The position numbers were made by a program, and so were the translations under genes. A DNA stretch of 64,000 nucleotides from NCBI GenBank assembly GCA_028285625.1, contig JANQOX010000014.1, positions 302,429 through 366,428 of the forward strand. Reading direction: 5' to 3'. The DNA comes from Myxococcota bacterium. Lineage in GTDB: Bacteria > Myxococcota_A > UBA9160 > UBA6930. This document shows positions 16,677 through 25,790 of the stretch, one piece after another (within the stretch, counting starts at the first letter, position 1; the number at the start of each line of letters is the position of its first letter). The notes under the pieces are model-generated. The model did not search any database. It had not been told where the DNA came from and saw only the letters and a program-made list of their open reading frames with translations.

Positions 16677-17266
16677 CGAGTGCGGTCCGGAGACAGACTC
16701 GGGGTGAGGCTTCGCGCGCACGCATCCTCGAAGAGGCCCGAAGCGTCCTCGTCGAGAAGGGGTACGACGCCCTCGTGCTGCGGCAGCTCGCCACGAGTCT
16801 CGACATGCGACTGGGCAATCTGCAGTACTACTTCCCGAACCGGCAGGCTCTCGTGGCCGCGCTGATCGAGGCCGAAGTCGCGGCGGACATCGAGGCGCTG
16901 CAGCGTGCGGTTCGAGGCGCCGAGCCGGAGGAGGCGCTCGCAAGGATCGTTCGCACGCTGCTCGGCCGTTGGCGAAGCGAATCGGGTGTCGTCTTCGCAA
17001 CGATGACGTTCCTCGCGACTCAGAGCGACGACATCCGGGCGGTCTATCTGCGCACCTACGACGCGTTCTACGCAGAGATCGAACGCGTGCTCGAGAGCAT
17101 CGATCCGGGGCATTCGGCGAGCGTGTACGCGACTCGCGGGCGACTCGTGACGGCGCTCCTCGACGGAGCGGCGATGCAGACGAGAGTGGGAGAACGTCGA
17201 GGCTTCCTGCGTGCCGTCACCGAAGCGGCGACGGCGATCGCGATGCCCGGTCGAGAGCCACGATGA
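16673..17266 (+). CDS. TetR-family transcriptional regulator
   Basis: The 197-aa product starts at the ATG overlapping the oxidoreductase stop (ATGA). The N-terminal HTH (RILEEARSVLVEKGYDALVLRQLATSLDMRLGNLQYYFPNRQ) is canonical TetR. The C-terminal helical ligand domain is not assignable. It probably binds the palindrome at 15662-15676 and represses both divergent transcripts in the absence of a ligand, which would make it a local catabolic switch. Confidence 0.88.
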   Translation: MTSAVRRQTRGEASRARILEEARSVLVEKGYDALVLRQLATSLDMRLGNLQYYFPNRQALVAALIEAEVAADIEALQRAVRGAEPEEALARIVRTLLGRWRSESGVVFATMTFLATQSDDIRAVYLRTYDAFYAEIERVLESIDPGHSASVYATRGRLVTALLDGAAMQTRVGERRGFLRAVTEAATAIAMPGREPR

Positions 17267-17281
17267 TCTCGTTCCTGCCGC

Positions 17282-17497
17282 CTCAGGGTCGGGGGTTCGA
17301 CGCCCGCCAGGCTGGAGGACCTAGCGGATCGCGATCTTGCGCAGCCGGCAATCGAACTCCCACACAACCCAACACCTGGGTCATATGACCTTGGATTTGG
17401 GTGATTCGTCGAGGCGGCCCGGGAGGCACCCGATTCGGACGTAAGTCCCTGATTTCATTGAGTCGGAGACGGGTTCGATTCCCGCCGCCTCCACCAA
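17282..17497 (+). repeat. ssrA 3'-end duplicate with 36-bp dyad (att-like site)
   Basis: Positions 17470-17497 repeat 28 bp of the true ssrA 3' end (13909-13936) exactly, from CGGGTTCG through the encoded CCA. Upstream, 17367-17402 is a concentric dyad: ACCCAA-N6-GGTCATATGACC-N6-TTGGGT, with both palindromes centred at 17384.5. The whole 17367-17495 block recurs with changes at 43050-43174. The preceding 17282-17360 stretch has further T-arm-like pieces (GGGGGTTCGACGCCCG on plus, GGGAGTTCGATTGCC on minus). No gene is seen here. The best reading is an attachment site or its scar. Confidence 0.75.
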
Positions 17498-17508
17498 CTC
17501 CATCTCTC

Positions 17509-17625
17509 ATGGCGAGCAGTGAGGAGCAGGCCCAAGGGCCGACGCGCAAGGACCCCGTGGCCTGGGTGCGCGAGCAGTACGCGCGCCACCGGCCGCCATC
17601 GGCCGAGGTCCGCACCGAGGGTTAG
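17509..17625 (+). CDS. Possible 38-aa ORF
   Basis: ATG at 17509 opens a short hydrophilic peptide (MASSEEQAQGPTRKDPVAW...) immediately after the ssrA 3' duplicate. No Shine-Dalgarno stands out and no family is recognised. It overlaps the 3' end of the convergent 17622 gene by 4 nt. It could be noise. Confidence 0.25.
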   Translation: MASSEEQAQGPTRKDPVAWVREQYARHRPPSAEVRTEG

Positions 17626-17924
17626 AGCACGACCTCGAAGCCCTCGAACTGCGGGTGACCCAGGTAGGTGCCCTTCGGCGCGCGCGCCTGGGCGTGGGCC
17701 TTCTTGAATGCGTCGGACTCGGTCCACGCCTCGAAGGCCGCCCGCGACTCCCAGACCGTGTGGGATGCGTACAGCGTCTCGCTGTCCCCGCTCGGGCCGC
17801 GCAACAGCCGGAACTCGCGGACCCCGGGCACGCCGTCCAGGTGCGAGTCCCGCTCGCGCCACAGCGTCTCGAAGCCGTCCTCGAAGCCCGCGGCAATGCG
17901 GAAGCGGTTCATCGCGATGAACAA
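17622..17924 (-). CDS. Antibiotic-biosynthesis-monooxygenase / IsdG-like heme-degrading family protein
   Basis: The 100-aa protein begins MFIAMNRFRI, the usual start of this family. The TTG at 17922-17924 has GGAGGG six bases upstream, which favours it over the internal ATG at 17912. The ferredoxin-like ABM pattern continues with FETLWRERDSHL, GVREFRLLRG, the invariant Trp in HTVWESRAAFEAWTESDAF and the His in KKAHAQA. In IsdG/HmoB members Asn, Trp and His form the heme-degrading site; all three are present. It may release iron from heme or act on a small phenolic. It is followed by a PEP-CTERM gene upstream on the same strand. Confidence 0.75.
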   Translation of the reverse strand: MFIAMNRFRIAAGFEDGFETLWRERDSHLDGVPGVREFRLLRGPSGDSETLYASHTVWESRAAFEAWTESDAFKKAHAQARAPKGTYLGHPQFEGFEVVL

Positions 17925-17957
17925 GGGGAGCCCTCCGGCAGACTGGGTCGCCGGAGT

Positions 17958-18770
17958 CTAGCGGCGGCGGCGGCACCACCCCGCGATCGCCAGGCCGAGC
18001 CCGGTCAGTGCTGCCAGCCCCGGCTCCGGCACCGACCCCACGATCTGTCCGGAGAACGTGATCGTCTCAAGGGGCGCCAGGTCGATGTCGCCCTGCGTCA
18101 CCACCTTGCCGGGCAGGGCATCCCCGTCCTCTGAGATCAGGATGTCGATGATCCCCGACTCGCCCTGCTCGAGCTTGCCCAGCAAGAACGACAGTCCGAC
18201 GGCGACGTCGTCGGGCGCGGACTGCTGGACCCCGTTGGTCCCATCGAGCTGACCGTCCCGCAGGTTGTCGAAGAGGTCCCCGAACACGAAGCCCGGCTCG
18301 TCGACTTCCCAGCCCTGGCCGGGGCCGAGCGGCCCGGTCACGTCGGCGAACTCGTCGAAGAACGGCGGCTCGTCGATCTCGGCGTCGATGAACGAGAGGA
18401 AGGTCACGCCGTCCAGCGCCGCACCGGTGTCGTTGGAGATCAGGTAGCGGAGGATCAGGTCCGTCGAGTCGCCCGACAGGAACGGAGTCATCTCCACCGT
18501 CAGGCCGGCCGGCAGCGGATCCACCGACAGCTGCGCGGCCACGCCGGGCGTCGCACCGTTCAGGTCCTGCCCGTCGATCGCGAGGAACGCGTCGAGTTGC
18601 TCGACGGCACCGGTCGCCCCGATGGTCAGGGTCTGCCCGTTGACGCGCCCGCCCTCTCCATTGGGTCCGAAAGCCCCGAACGAAATCGCGTGGGCAGCCG
18701 GCGCCAGCAACCCTAGGGTCGGCGTCAGCAGCAGAATCAGAGTCGGGATCAACAGCAGTCGGCGGGTCAT
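17958..18770 (-). CDS. PEP-CTERM exported protein
   Basis: The ATG at 18768-18770 gives 270 aa with a signal peptide (LLLIPTLILLLTPTLGLL). The mature region is acidic beta-rich sequence with no recognised domain. The C-terminus SVPEPGLAALTGLGLAIAGW followed by CRRRR is a textbook PEP-CTERM tail, including a Cys just before the basic cluster. The protein would be sorted by an exosortase encoded elsewhere. It is the first gene after the ssrA-like repeat on this strand and diverges from the giant lipoprotein gene at 18949. Confidence 0.85.
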   Translation of the reverse strand: MTRRLLLIPTLILLLTPTLGLLAPAAHAISFGAFGPNGEGGRVNGQTLTIGATGAVEQLDAFLAIDGQDLNGATPGVAAQLSVDPLPAGLTVEMTPFLSGDSTDLILRYLISNDTGAALDGVTFLSFIDAEIDEPPFFDEFADVTGPLGPGQGWEVDEPGFVFGDLFDNLRDGQLDGTNGVQQSAPDDVAVGLSFLLGKLEQGESGIIDILISEDGDALPGKVVTQGDIDLAPLETITFSGQIVGSVPEPGLAALTGLGLAIAGWCRRRR

Positions 18771-18948
18771 TGTCACTTCCTCTCACATCGGGGACGCAGA
18801 GAAGTGAGTGGCCGGTTCTCCGGTCGGGTTACGCCCCCTGGGGGAGATTTCGCTCAGTACTTGACCCTAGGAGCGCCGTCAGCGTAGATTCCTCTTTGCA
18901 GTCCACCGCGTGTAACCCCGCGCGGCACCTCACCCGTTCGCGGATCCC

Positions 18949-21900
18949 ATGCTGAAGCTCCCCGGAAGCCTCCGACCGCGGTCGGGGCTCCTGCTCGTCT
19001 GTTGCCTGCTCCTAGCCGCCTGCGAGAAGCCGCCGGAGGAATTCTCCGAGCTGTCGTGTCGCGTGGCCGGCGATGCGATCGAGTTGAGCTGGAGCGACGA
19101 CGTCGGCGCGGAGGGCTACCGCGTCTACCGGGCGCTGGGCGACGGGGACGCGGCGCCGATCAGCGACACGCGGCAGACGCGCTTCGTCGATCCGGTCGCG
19201 GACCTGACCGAGGTGCCGGAGTACGAGGTGCGTGCCTTCGACGCCGAAGGGCGCGAGTACGCGGGTACCCCGAGCTGCGTTCCCGGCGAGTCCTCGGCGG
19301 GCTTCGCGGTCAACCAGGACACGCCGGAGCCCCCGCAGCAGCTGGTCTGCCGCGGCAAGAACGGCAAGGTCGACCTGCTGTGGGAGCCGTCCCAGGGGGC
19401 GGCGACCTACCGGGTCTACCGCTCGATCGACGACGGACTGCCGGGCGTCGACCAGATCGCCGAGGTCGCCGAGACCGCGTACCAGGACCTGCCCGTCGCC
19501 AACGGCACGATGCACTCCTACCAGTTGACCGCGGTGAGCCCGGGCGGCGTCGAGTCGAGCCCGACCGACTTCTGCGACGCGACGCCGCGCTCGCAGGGAG
19601 ACGACGGCCCGGCGCCGACGGCCGTGGGCGCGCTCCGCTGCCGCGCGAAGAACGACAAGGTGAACGTGTCGTGGGCGCCGGTCGACGGAGCCGCGTTCTA
19701 CCGCGTGGAGCGCACCACCCCCACCGCCACGACGCGGGCCGGCCAGGTTCTCGATCCCGCGTTCGCGGACTTCGGGCTCGAGATCGGCGTGCCGGTCTCG
19801 TACACGGTCATCGCGATCGCGGCCTCGGGCGCCGAGGCAGAGCCGTGCCAGGCCTGCGAGGTCACGCCCACCGAGCTGGGCGACGGCAACCTCGCTCCGT
19901 TCATCACGACCGAGCCGCTGACGACCGGGCTCGAGCTCCACCTCTACTACTACGACGTCGCGGCGGAGGACCCCGAGGGCGAGGAGGTCACCTACTCGCT
20001 CGAGACCGCGCCGGAAGGCATGGCGATCGTGCCCGAGACGGGCTTCATCTCCTGGCGTCCGACCGAGCCCCAGGTGGGCCCGCATCCGGTCGAGGTCCGC
20101 GCGACCGACCCGCTCGGCGCCTACGGCGTGCAGGCCTTCAGCGTCGACGTGGCCGCATACAACCGCCCGCCGAAGATCACTTCCATCCCGGTGCGGTACG
20201 CCCGAGTCGGCGACGGCTACGACTACGACGCCGACGCATTCGACAAGGAGGGCGAGACGCTCTCCTGGAGCTTCGCCGAGGCCGCGCCGCTCGGCATGGC
20301 GATCGACCCGGGCAGTGGCGAGATCTCGTGGGACGCGCCGCTGGCGGCCGTAGGCCAGGTCGACGTGGCCGTCCGCGTGGCCGACCCGTCGGGTGGGTTC
20401 GACACGCAGACCTATCCGCTGGACGTCGTCGCCGACCCGCTCGTCGTCGAAGCGCCGAGCGGCACCGTCCAGATCCTGGTCGGCGAGACGTTCGAGGTGG
20501 ATGCGCGCGCGAACTACGCCGGAGCCGGCTTCCGCGCCGTCCCGCTGCCGGCCAACGCGACGCTAGCCGGCCGCAGGTTCGCGTTCACGCCCGACGACGG
20601 TCAGGAAGGCACCTACGACGTCGGCTTCGAGGCCTCGTTCGCCGGAATGCGCGCGGCCAGCGTGCTTACGGTCGAAGTGGTGCGCCCGAACGCCGGCCCG
20701 ACGATCGACCCGGTCGGCCCGTTCGAGGTCGCCGAGGGACGCGAGCTGCGCTTCGAGATCACCGGAGCCGACGACGACGGAGATCCGCTGGTGTTCTCCG
20801 CGCCGGGGCTCGCGATCGACAACGCGGTCTTCGACGAGATCGACCGCGTGTTCCGCTTCCGCCCGAACTTCGACCAGGCCGGCAGCTACGAGGTCGTCTT
20901 CGACGTCAGCGACGGGCGCGACTTCGCGCAGACCACGGCGCAGATCGTCGTCACCGAGTCCGCGCCGCCGCTCGACGCGCTCGACCTGGTGCTCGATCCG
21001 GTGCAGAGCCCGACGTTCCAGAACCGCCAGGGCATCTCGGGCTCGATCGTCGGCGAGATCGCGGCCGGTCCGGGCGACGCCGGTCTCGGGCCGCTGGTCG
21101 TCGGGATGGATCCGGCCATCGGGCGACAGGGCGTCGTGCTCGAGGTCCTGCTGACGGGCCAGGATACGGCCTTCGAGCAGGGCGCCGCGCAGCCGAGCTT
21201 CGGGGCCGGCATCGACGTTCTCGAGGTGGAGGTGCTGTCACCCACCTCGTTGAAGGCCATCGTCGAGGTGCTGCCCGATGCGGAGCTCGGCGCGCGCCGC
21301 GTCCGCGTCCAGCAGGCCGGCCGCTCGGTCCCGTCGGTGATCGGGTTCAACGTGCGCCGCGGCGCATCGGCGATCTCCGGCACCATCCTCGACAGCTTCA
21401 CCGGCCAGCCGCTGGTCGGCGCGCGGGTCCGCGTCAACGGCAGCGACGCCGAGGCCGTGACCGACGAGAACGGCAAGTTCGAACTGGTCGGCGCTCCGTC
21501 GGGGCCGCAGACGCTCGTCTTCCACACGCAGAACTACGGCATCCGCCGCACCGAGCTGACGGTGCTCGAGAACCAGCGCGTCGCGTTCGAGGACCCGTTC
21601 GAGCTCGACGCACTCGCACGGCCCTTCAATCCCGGCGGATCGATCCCGCGCGCGGCCACGGTCGCCAGCGTGCTCGATCGCGGGCTGGGCAGCGTCGCCG
21701 GCGGACTCGACCTCGAGCAGGCGAAGGCGCTGGTCGCGGACACGATCCTCGCGCTGGGCACGGACGAGATGGGCGTGCGCGACGAGGCCGGCAACCAGCT
21801 GAACCCGCTGATGACCGACGACGGGCTCTTCACGTTGAGTCCCGTCGGCCTCGAGGTCATCGCCCGGCGCTGGCAGGAAGGCCACGTCTACGACCTGGGC

Positions 21901-24900
21901 ACGCTGCTCGGCAACCTGGACGGCTTCGTCGGCTTCGCGCTCGAGTTCGACTACGAAGGGTCGCTGGCGAGGCTCCAGCAGGGGGTGGACGAGGCCTGGG
22001 CCAACCCCGGTGATCCGCGGTCCGCGCTGCCGATCCTGCTCTTCAACCAGGGCACGTCGCTGTCGCCGCTGCCGCCGATCCTGACGTCGGCGACGCCGAT
22101 GAACGCACTGCAGGCCTACCTGCTGACGACCAGCTTCATCGCGCGCCACGCGGTGCAGATCGACGCGGCGGTGGACCGCCTGCTCGAGAGCGCCGGCGCC
22201 GAAGGCGCTGCGGCCGGCCAGCTCTTCCGGGGCGACGGCGATGCACTGGCCGGGATCGGAACGCCGGAGGAGCAGGAGCGCGCTCATCTCCATGCCCTCG
22301 CCAAGGCCGTGCTCGGCCTGCTCGTCGCACGCCCGGCCCACGCGCAGGAGGCCCCGGAAGGCGAGGAGATCCTGCCCAACGCCAACAACCCGCCCGCCGA
22401 CAGCTGGACCGACTTCCTGTGGAACTCGCTGCCGGACGCGAAGGGGGCGGCCATTGCCGCAGCGGTCGCGTTGGGCATCACGGCGATCTTCTTCGTGATC
22501 GGCGGCGGGGCCGCGGCGCTGTTGACCGGGGCATTCCTCCTCGCCGCCGGGACCGCGATCGCGACCGGCCTGGCGCTCGGGATCATGGCCAAGATGTACT
22601 CGACGCTGGTCATCCCCGGCACGCGGAACTCGGTGCGACCGGAGGCACCCATCGCGGACAGCTTTGCCGTGTCGCGGCTTCCGGGGTCCGAGGACAAGAT
22701 CACCATCAAGTTCCAGCGCTCCACGTCGGACATCGCCGTCGAGAACGCCCGCGAAGCCGGCACGACGAGCGTGCTGCCGTACGTTCGAGGCCTGAGCGAC
22801 CTGGCGGATCTCTTCGGCCCGGGCATCAACCCGCAGTTCTTCGAGTTCGAGTACCACCTCTGGCGCTTCTCGAGGGCCGACGACACCAACCTGCAGACGG
22901 GCACGCTGCTGTCGCAGATCTCGCTGCCGGTCCGCGACAGCGACACCGTGCGCCAGTTCGTGATCCGCGCCGACGCGCTCCCGGAAGGAGACAGCTTCTT
23001 CCGCATCTCGACGATCCAGATGTACGACAGCTTCTTCACGCGCAGCATCGGATCGCAGGGCCAGCGCGAGGTCTATCCGATCGAGCTCGTCTACCAGGAC
23101 TTCGGCCTGCGGCCGCCCAGCGGCTCGACGGCGGTGACCAAGTCCGCGCTCGACTTCGGAGCGTCCGTCCCCAACGGCGTGATCCAGGCCCAGATCCTCG
23201 CGACGGAGGCGGAGATCGCGACGCTCCAGGCCCGCTACGCGGCGCTGACCGACGATCTGATGGTCCAGGACGGCGTCACGCGCGAGCTCCAGGGAATGCA
23301 GCGCGAGCTCCGCGGGGCGCGTGTCGCGCTCGAGCAGTCGATCCAAGAGCTGACGTTCAAGCTCCGCCGGCACACGGAGCTGATGGAGGTGCTCGACCAG
23401 CACATCCGCGACAGCTTCGCTCGGAACCTGGGGCCCGACGCCACCGTCGCCGCGCTCGATCAGCCGTTCGGCGGCGTCGGAGAACGCCTGCGGTCGATCG
23501 CCGGCGCCGAGGCCTATGCACAAGCCGAGCCCCACCTGAAGGCCGCCGCGAGGAACGCCTACCAGCTCGAGACGGGCCTTAGGATCGAACGCATCCAGGA
23601 AGCCAACCTGAAGACGCTGACGCGCCAATCCGCGGAGCTCGACGATGCGTTCCGCGCGATCGCAGAACAGGACAACGTCGTCCGATCGGTGGTCTTCGAC
23701 TTCTCGCGCGACAACCACGTCGACCCGCGCGTCCCCGACACGTCTCCGGTCGTTCGGACGGAGTTCATCGCCACGATCATCAAGAAGCCCGGCGAGCCTC
23801 CGCGAGTGATCGGCGTACCGGGGGTGTCGACCCCCTCCGAACTCGCGGAACTGGTGGATGGCTACCTCGACTTCGCGAACGAGCGGCTCGACGCCTCGCG
23901 ACGCGTCAATCGTGAGATCACCGACGCCGTCGACGAAGCCCTCGACCGGAACACGCTGATCAGTCCCGAGGAGCTCCAGCGCTACGTCGACGCCAAGGGC
24001 CGAGTGGATGCGGAGTCGGAGACCATCCGCAAGCAGATCTACGAGTCGCAGCGAGCCCAGGGTGAGATCGCTGACGAGCGCTCCAAGGTCAACCAACGGC
24101 GGAGTGGCGCCCAGGCCAAGAACGCGCAGCTCTCCGAGGTCGCGGAGCCTCGCAAGAACGCGCCGAAGACGAAGGGCCGGCTCACCCGCCAGGTGCTCGG
24201 CACGACCGCCGAGGTGTTCGGAGCCGCCGCGGACGTCGCCGATGCGTCGATCCAGGTGCGCGACGGCATCAAGGTCATCCCGAGCCCGCTGTCGCCGCCG
24301 TACTTCGTGCGCAAGGAAGGCGACGAGATCCAGTACGACTTCTTCGACGGCATCCTGCGCCCGATCTCCCGGCTGGCCCCCGCGCCCGACTCGGCCGAGG
24401 CCCGCGTCCGCCTCGCGATGGCGGAGCGGGACTGGGCGATCGGAGACGGCAGCGAGGAGAGCGCGGCGGCGCTGGCCGCCGTGGGCACGCGCTTCGTCGC
24501 CGACGTCGTACCGGCGATCCACGTCGGCCCGCCGGGCTTCCCGGTGCAGCGGGTGCAGGCCACCGGGATCGGCCTGGCGCCGAAGTTCGAGACCGACTGG
24601 CGGCCGGAATACTGGCGGGCGTTCATCCGCACGGCCGGCGACGCCGAGAACCCGAAGGCCGGGTATCTGTTCCGGGACCATCTGATGGGCCCGACGGACC
24701 CCGAGCCCACCAGTGCCGGCTTCCCCTCTGCCGTGATCGCGCTGGACTCCAAGGGCCGTGTCTACCTGAACAACTCCAGCTCGAACTCGCGCTTCGGCGG
24801 CCGGATGTTCCGCTTCTTCGGCGATCCGGTCACGCGCGAGCTGGTGGGGACGATCAACTACTACAGCTCACTCCTCGGGGTCTCGCGCGCAGCCGCTCCG

Positions 24901-25788
24901 GTCGCGATGGACATCGGGTCCTACGAGGACACCACCTACGGCCTGGTCGAGGACCTGTTCATCGCCAACCGGGACGGCAACCGGCGCTTCAACGGCAGCA
25001 TCGCGCCCAACCGGGTGCTGCGCCTGCCGGTCCACCTGATCGACAACCACCCCGGGTTTGCGGCCGGCCAGCGCGACCGCATCGTCGGCCAGCCCTACGC
25101 CGACCACGAGGATTTCCGCTTCACCGGTCCGTCCGATCTCGAGGTCGACCGTCGCAACGCGCTGGAAGACGGCCCCAGCACCCTCTACCTGTCCGACGAA
25201 GAGGTGCTCTACGCGCTGCTGCCGCCGGAGACGCCAGGCGGCGGCGCCATCGTGAAGGAAGTCCTCCGGATCGACGGGCGGCGCTGGTCGGGCATCGCGG
25301 TCGACGCGAACGGACACATGCTGTTCGCCGACTGGAACGCGGGCGAGGTCTTCCTGCTGACCGCCGACGAACTCGAGCGCATCCTCGCCGGCGGACCGAT
25401 CACGAGCAACAGCGACCTCGACGAGCGGGGCTTCCTGCTGAAGGTCGGCCTGAACCGACCGACGGACATCGAGCTCGACGCGCACGAGGCGCGATACGTC
25501 GTGTCGACGCCGGACGGCTTCCAGCCCTTCAATCTGTCCGTGGTCGGGCGGTTCGGGGCCAACGTCCGCGAGGTGCGGCTCGTCGTGGCCGGTCGCGAGC
25601 TGCCGGTCACCCGGCGCCCCGACCGCGGCAACATCTTCATCGCCGGCTTCGCGAGCGAACGCACGCTGGGCAAGACCGCGATCCTGAAGACCCGCATGAT
25701 CGACCCCGGCTCGGGTCGGGAGTTCTGGGCCAAGCGCGAGATCCAGCTCTCGCTGTTCGGCGCCTCGCCGCTGGAGGAGCCCCTCTAG
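18949..25788 (+). CDS. Giant multidomain lipoprotein (Fn3, Ig-like, carboxypeptidase-regulatory, beta-propeller)
   Basis: This 2279-aa protein starts with a lipoprotein signal (LLVCCLLLAAC, Cys25). Domains by eye: three fibronectin type III modules (about 30-310, each with a YRVYR motif), four He_PIG/cadherin-like Ig repeats (about 315-675), an IPT-like part, and a carboxypeptidase regulatory-like domain (about 809-885, GTILDSFTGQPLVGARVRV). A hydrophobic Ala/Gly-rich segment follows (about 1165-1215, ITAIFFVIGGGAAALLTGAF), then coiled coil (about 1405-1500 and 1690-1750) and an NHL/SMP-30-like repeat region (about 1880-2190, DANGHMLFADWNAGEVFLL). It is likely a cell-surface scaffold or adhesin. 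The next gene starts 2 nt after its stop, so the two giants form one operon. Confidence 0.85.
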   Translation: MLKLPGSLRPRSGLLLVCCLLLAACEKPPEEFSELSCRVAGDAIELSWSDDVGAEGYRVYRALGDGDAAPISDTRQTRFVDPVADLTEVPEYEVRAFDAEGREYAGTPSCVPGESSAGFAVNQDTPEPPQQLVCRGKNGKVDLLWEPSQGAATYRVYRSIDDGLPGVDQIAEVAETAYQDLPVANGTMHSYQLTAVSPGGVESSPTDFCDATPRSQGDDGPAPTAVGALRCRAKNDKVNVSWAPVDGAAFYRVERTTPTATTRAGQVLDPAFADFGLEIGVPVSYTVIAIAASGAEAEPCQACEVTPTELGDGNLAPFITTEPLTTGLELHLYYYDVAAEDPEGEEVTYSLETAPEGMAIVPETGFISWRPTEPQVGPHPVEVRATDPLGAYGVQAFSVDVAAYNRPPKITSIPVRYARVGDGYDYDADAFDKEGETLSWSFAEAAPLGMAIDPGSGEISWDAPLAAVGQVDVAVRVADPSGGFDTQTYPLDVVADPLVVEAPSGTVQILVGETFEVDARANYAGAGFRAVPLPANATLAGRRFAFTPDDGQEGTYDVGFEASFAGMRAASVLTVEVVRPNAGPTIDPVGPFEVAEGRELRFEITGADDDGDPLVFSAPGLAIDNAVFDEIDRVFRFRPNFDQAGSYEVVFDVSDGRDFAQTTAQIVVTESAPPLDALDLVLDPVQSPTFQNRQGISGSIVGEIAAGPGDAGLGPLVVGMDPAIGRQGVVLEVLLTGQDTAFEQGAAQPSFGAGIDVLEVEVLSPTSLKAIVEVLPDAELGARRVRVQQAGRSVPSVIGFNVRRGASAISGTILDSFTGQPLVGARVRVNGSDAEAVTDENGKFELVGAPSGPQTLVFHTQNYGIRRTELTVLENQRVAFEDPFELDALARPFNPGGSIPRAATVASVLDRGLGSVAGGLDLEQAKALVADTILALGTDEMGVRDEAGNQLNPLMTDDGLFTLSPVGLEVIARRWQEGHVYDLGTLLGNLDGFVGFALEFDYEGSLARLQQGVDEAWANPGDPRSALPILLFNQGTSLSPLPPILTSATPMNALQAYLLTTSFIARHAVQIDAAVDRLLESAGAEGAAAGQLFRGDGDALAGIGTPEEQERAHLHALAKAVLGLLVARPAHAQEAPEGEEILPNANNPPADSWTDFLWNSLPDAKGAAIAAAVALGITAIFFVIGGGAAALLTGAFLLAAGTAIATGLALGIMAKMYSTLVIPGTRNSVRPEAPIADSFAVSRLPGSEDKITIKFQRSTSDIAVENAREAGTTSVLPYVRGLSDLADLFGPGINPQFFEFEYHLWRFSRADDTNLQTGTLLSQISLPVRDSDTVRQFVIRADALPEGDSFFRISTIQMYDSFFTRSIGSQGQREVYPIELVYQDFGLRPPSGSTAVTKSALDFGASVPNGVIQAQILATEAEIATLQARYAALTDDLMVQDGVTRELQGMQRELRGARVALEQSIQELTFKLRRHTELMEVLDQHIRDSFARNLGPDATVAALDQPFGGVGERLRSIAGAEAYAQAEPHLKAAARNAYQLETGLRIERIQEANLKTLTRQSAELDDAFRAIAEQDNVVRSVVFDFSRDNHVDPRVPDTSPVVRTEFIATIIKKPGEPPRVIGVPGVSTPSELAELVDGYLDFANERLDASRRVNREITDAVDEALDRNTLISPEELQRYVDAKGRVDAESETIRKQIYESQRAQGEIADERSKVNQRRSGAQAKNAQLSEVAEPRKNAPKTKGRLTRQVLGTTAEVFGAAADVADASIQVRDGIKVIPSPLSPPYFVRKEGDEIQYDFFDGILRPISRLAPAPDSAEARVRLAMAERDWAIGDGSEESAAALAAVGTRFVADVVPAIHVGPPGFPVQRVQATGIGLAPKFETDWRPEYWRAFIRTAGDAENPKAGYLFRDHLMGPTDPEPTSAGFPSAVIALDSKGRVYLNNSSSNSRFGGRMFRFFGDPVTRELVGTINYYSSLLGVSRAAAPVAMDIGSYEDTTYGLVEDLFIANRDGNRRFNGSIAPNRVLRLPVHLIDNHPGFAAGQRDRIVGQPYADHEDFRFTGPSDLEVDRRNALEDGPSTLYLSDEEVLYALLPPETPGGGAIVKEVLRIDGRRWSGIAVDANGHMLFADWNAGEVFLLTADELERILAGGPITSNSDLDERGFLLKVGLNRPTDIELDAHEARYVVSTPDGFQPFNLSVVGRFGANVREVRLVVAGRELPVTRRPDRGNIFIAGFASERTLGKTAILKTRMIDPGSGREFWAKREIQLSLFGASPLEEPL

Positions 25789-25790
25789 CC

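Noticed and set aside
21238-24681. 1147-aa minus ORF
   Set aside because: It lies antisense inside the giant lipoprotein gene, which has clear domains; long antisense frames are expected in GC-rich DNA.
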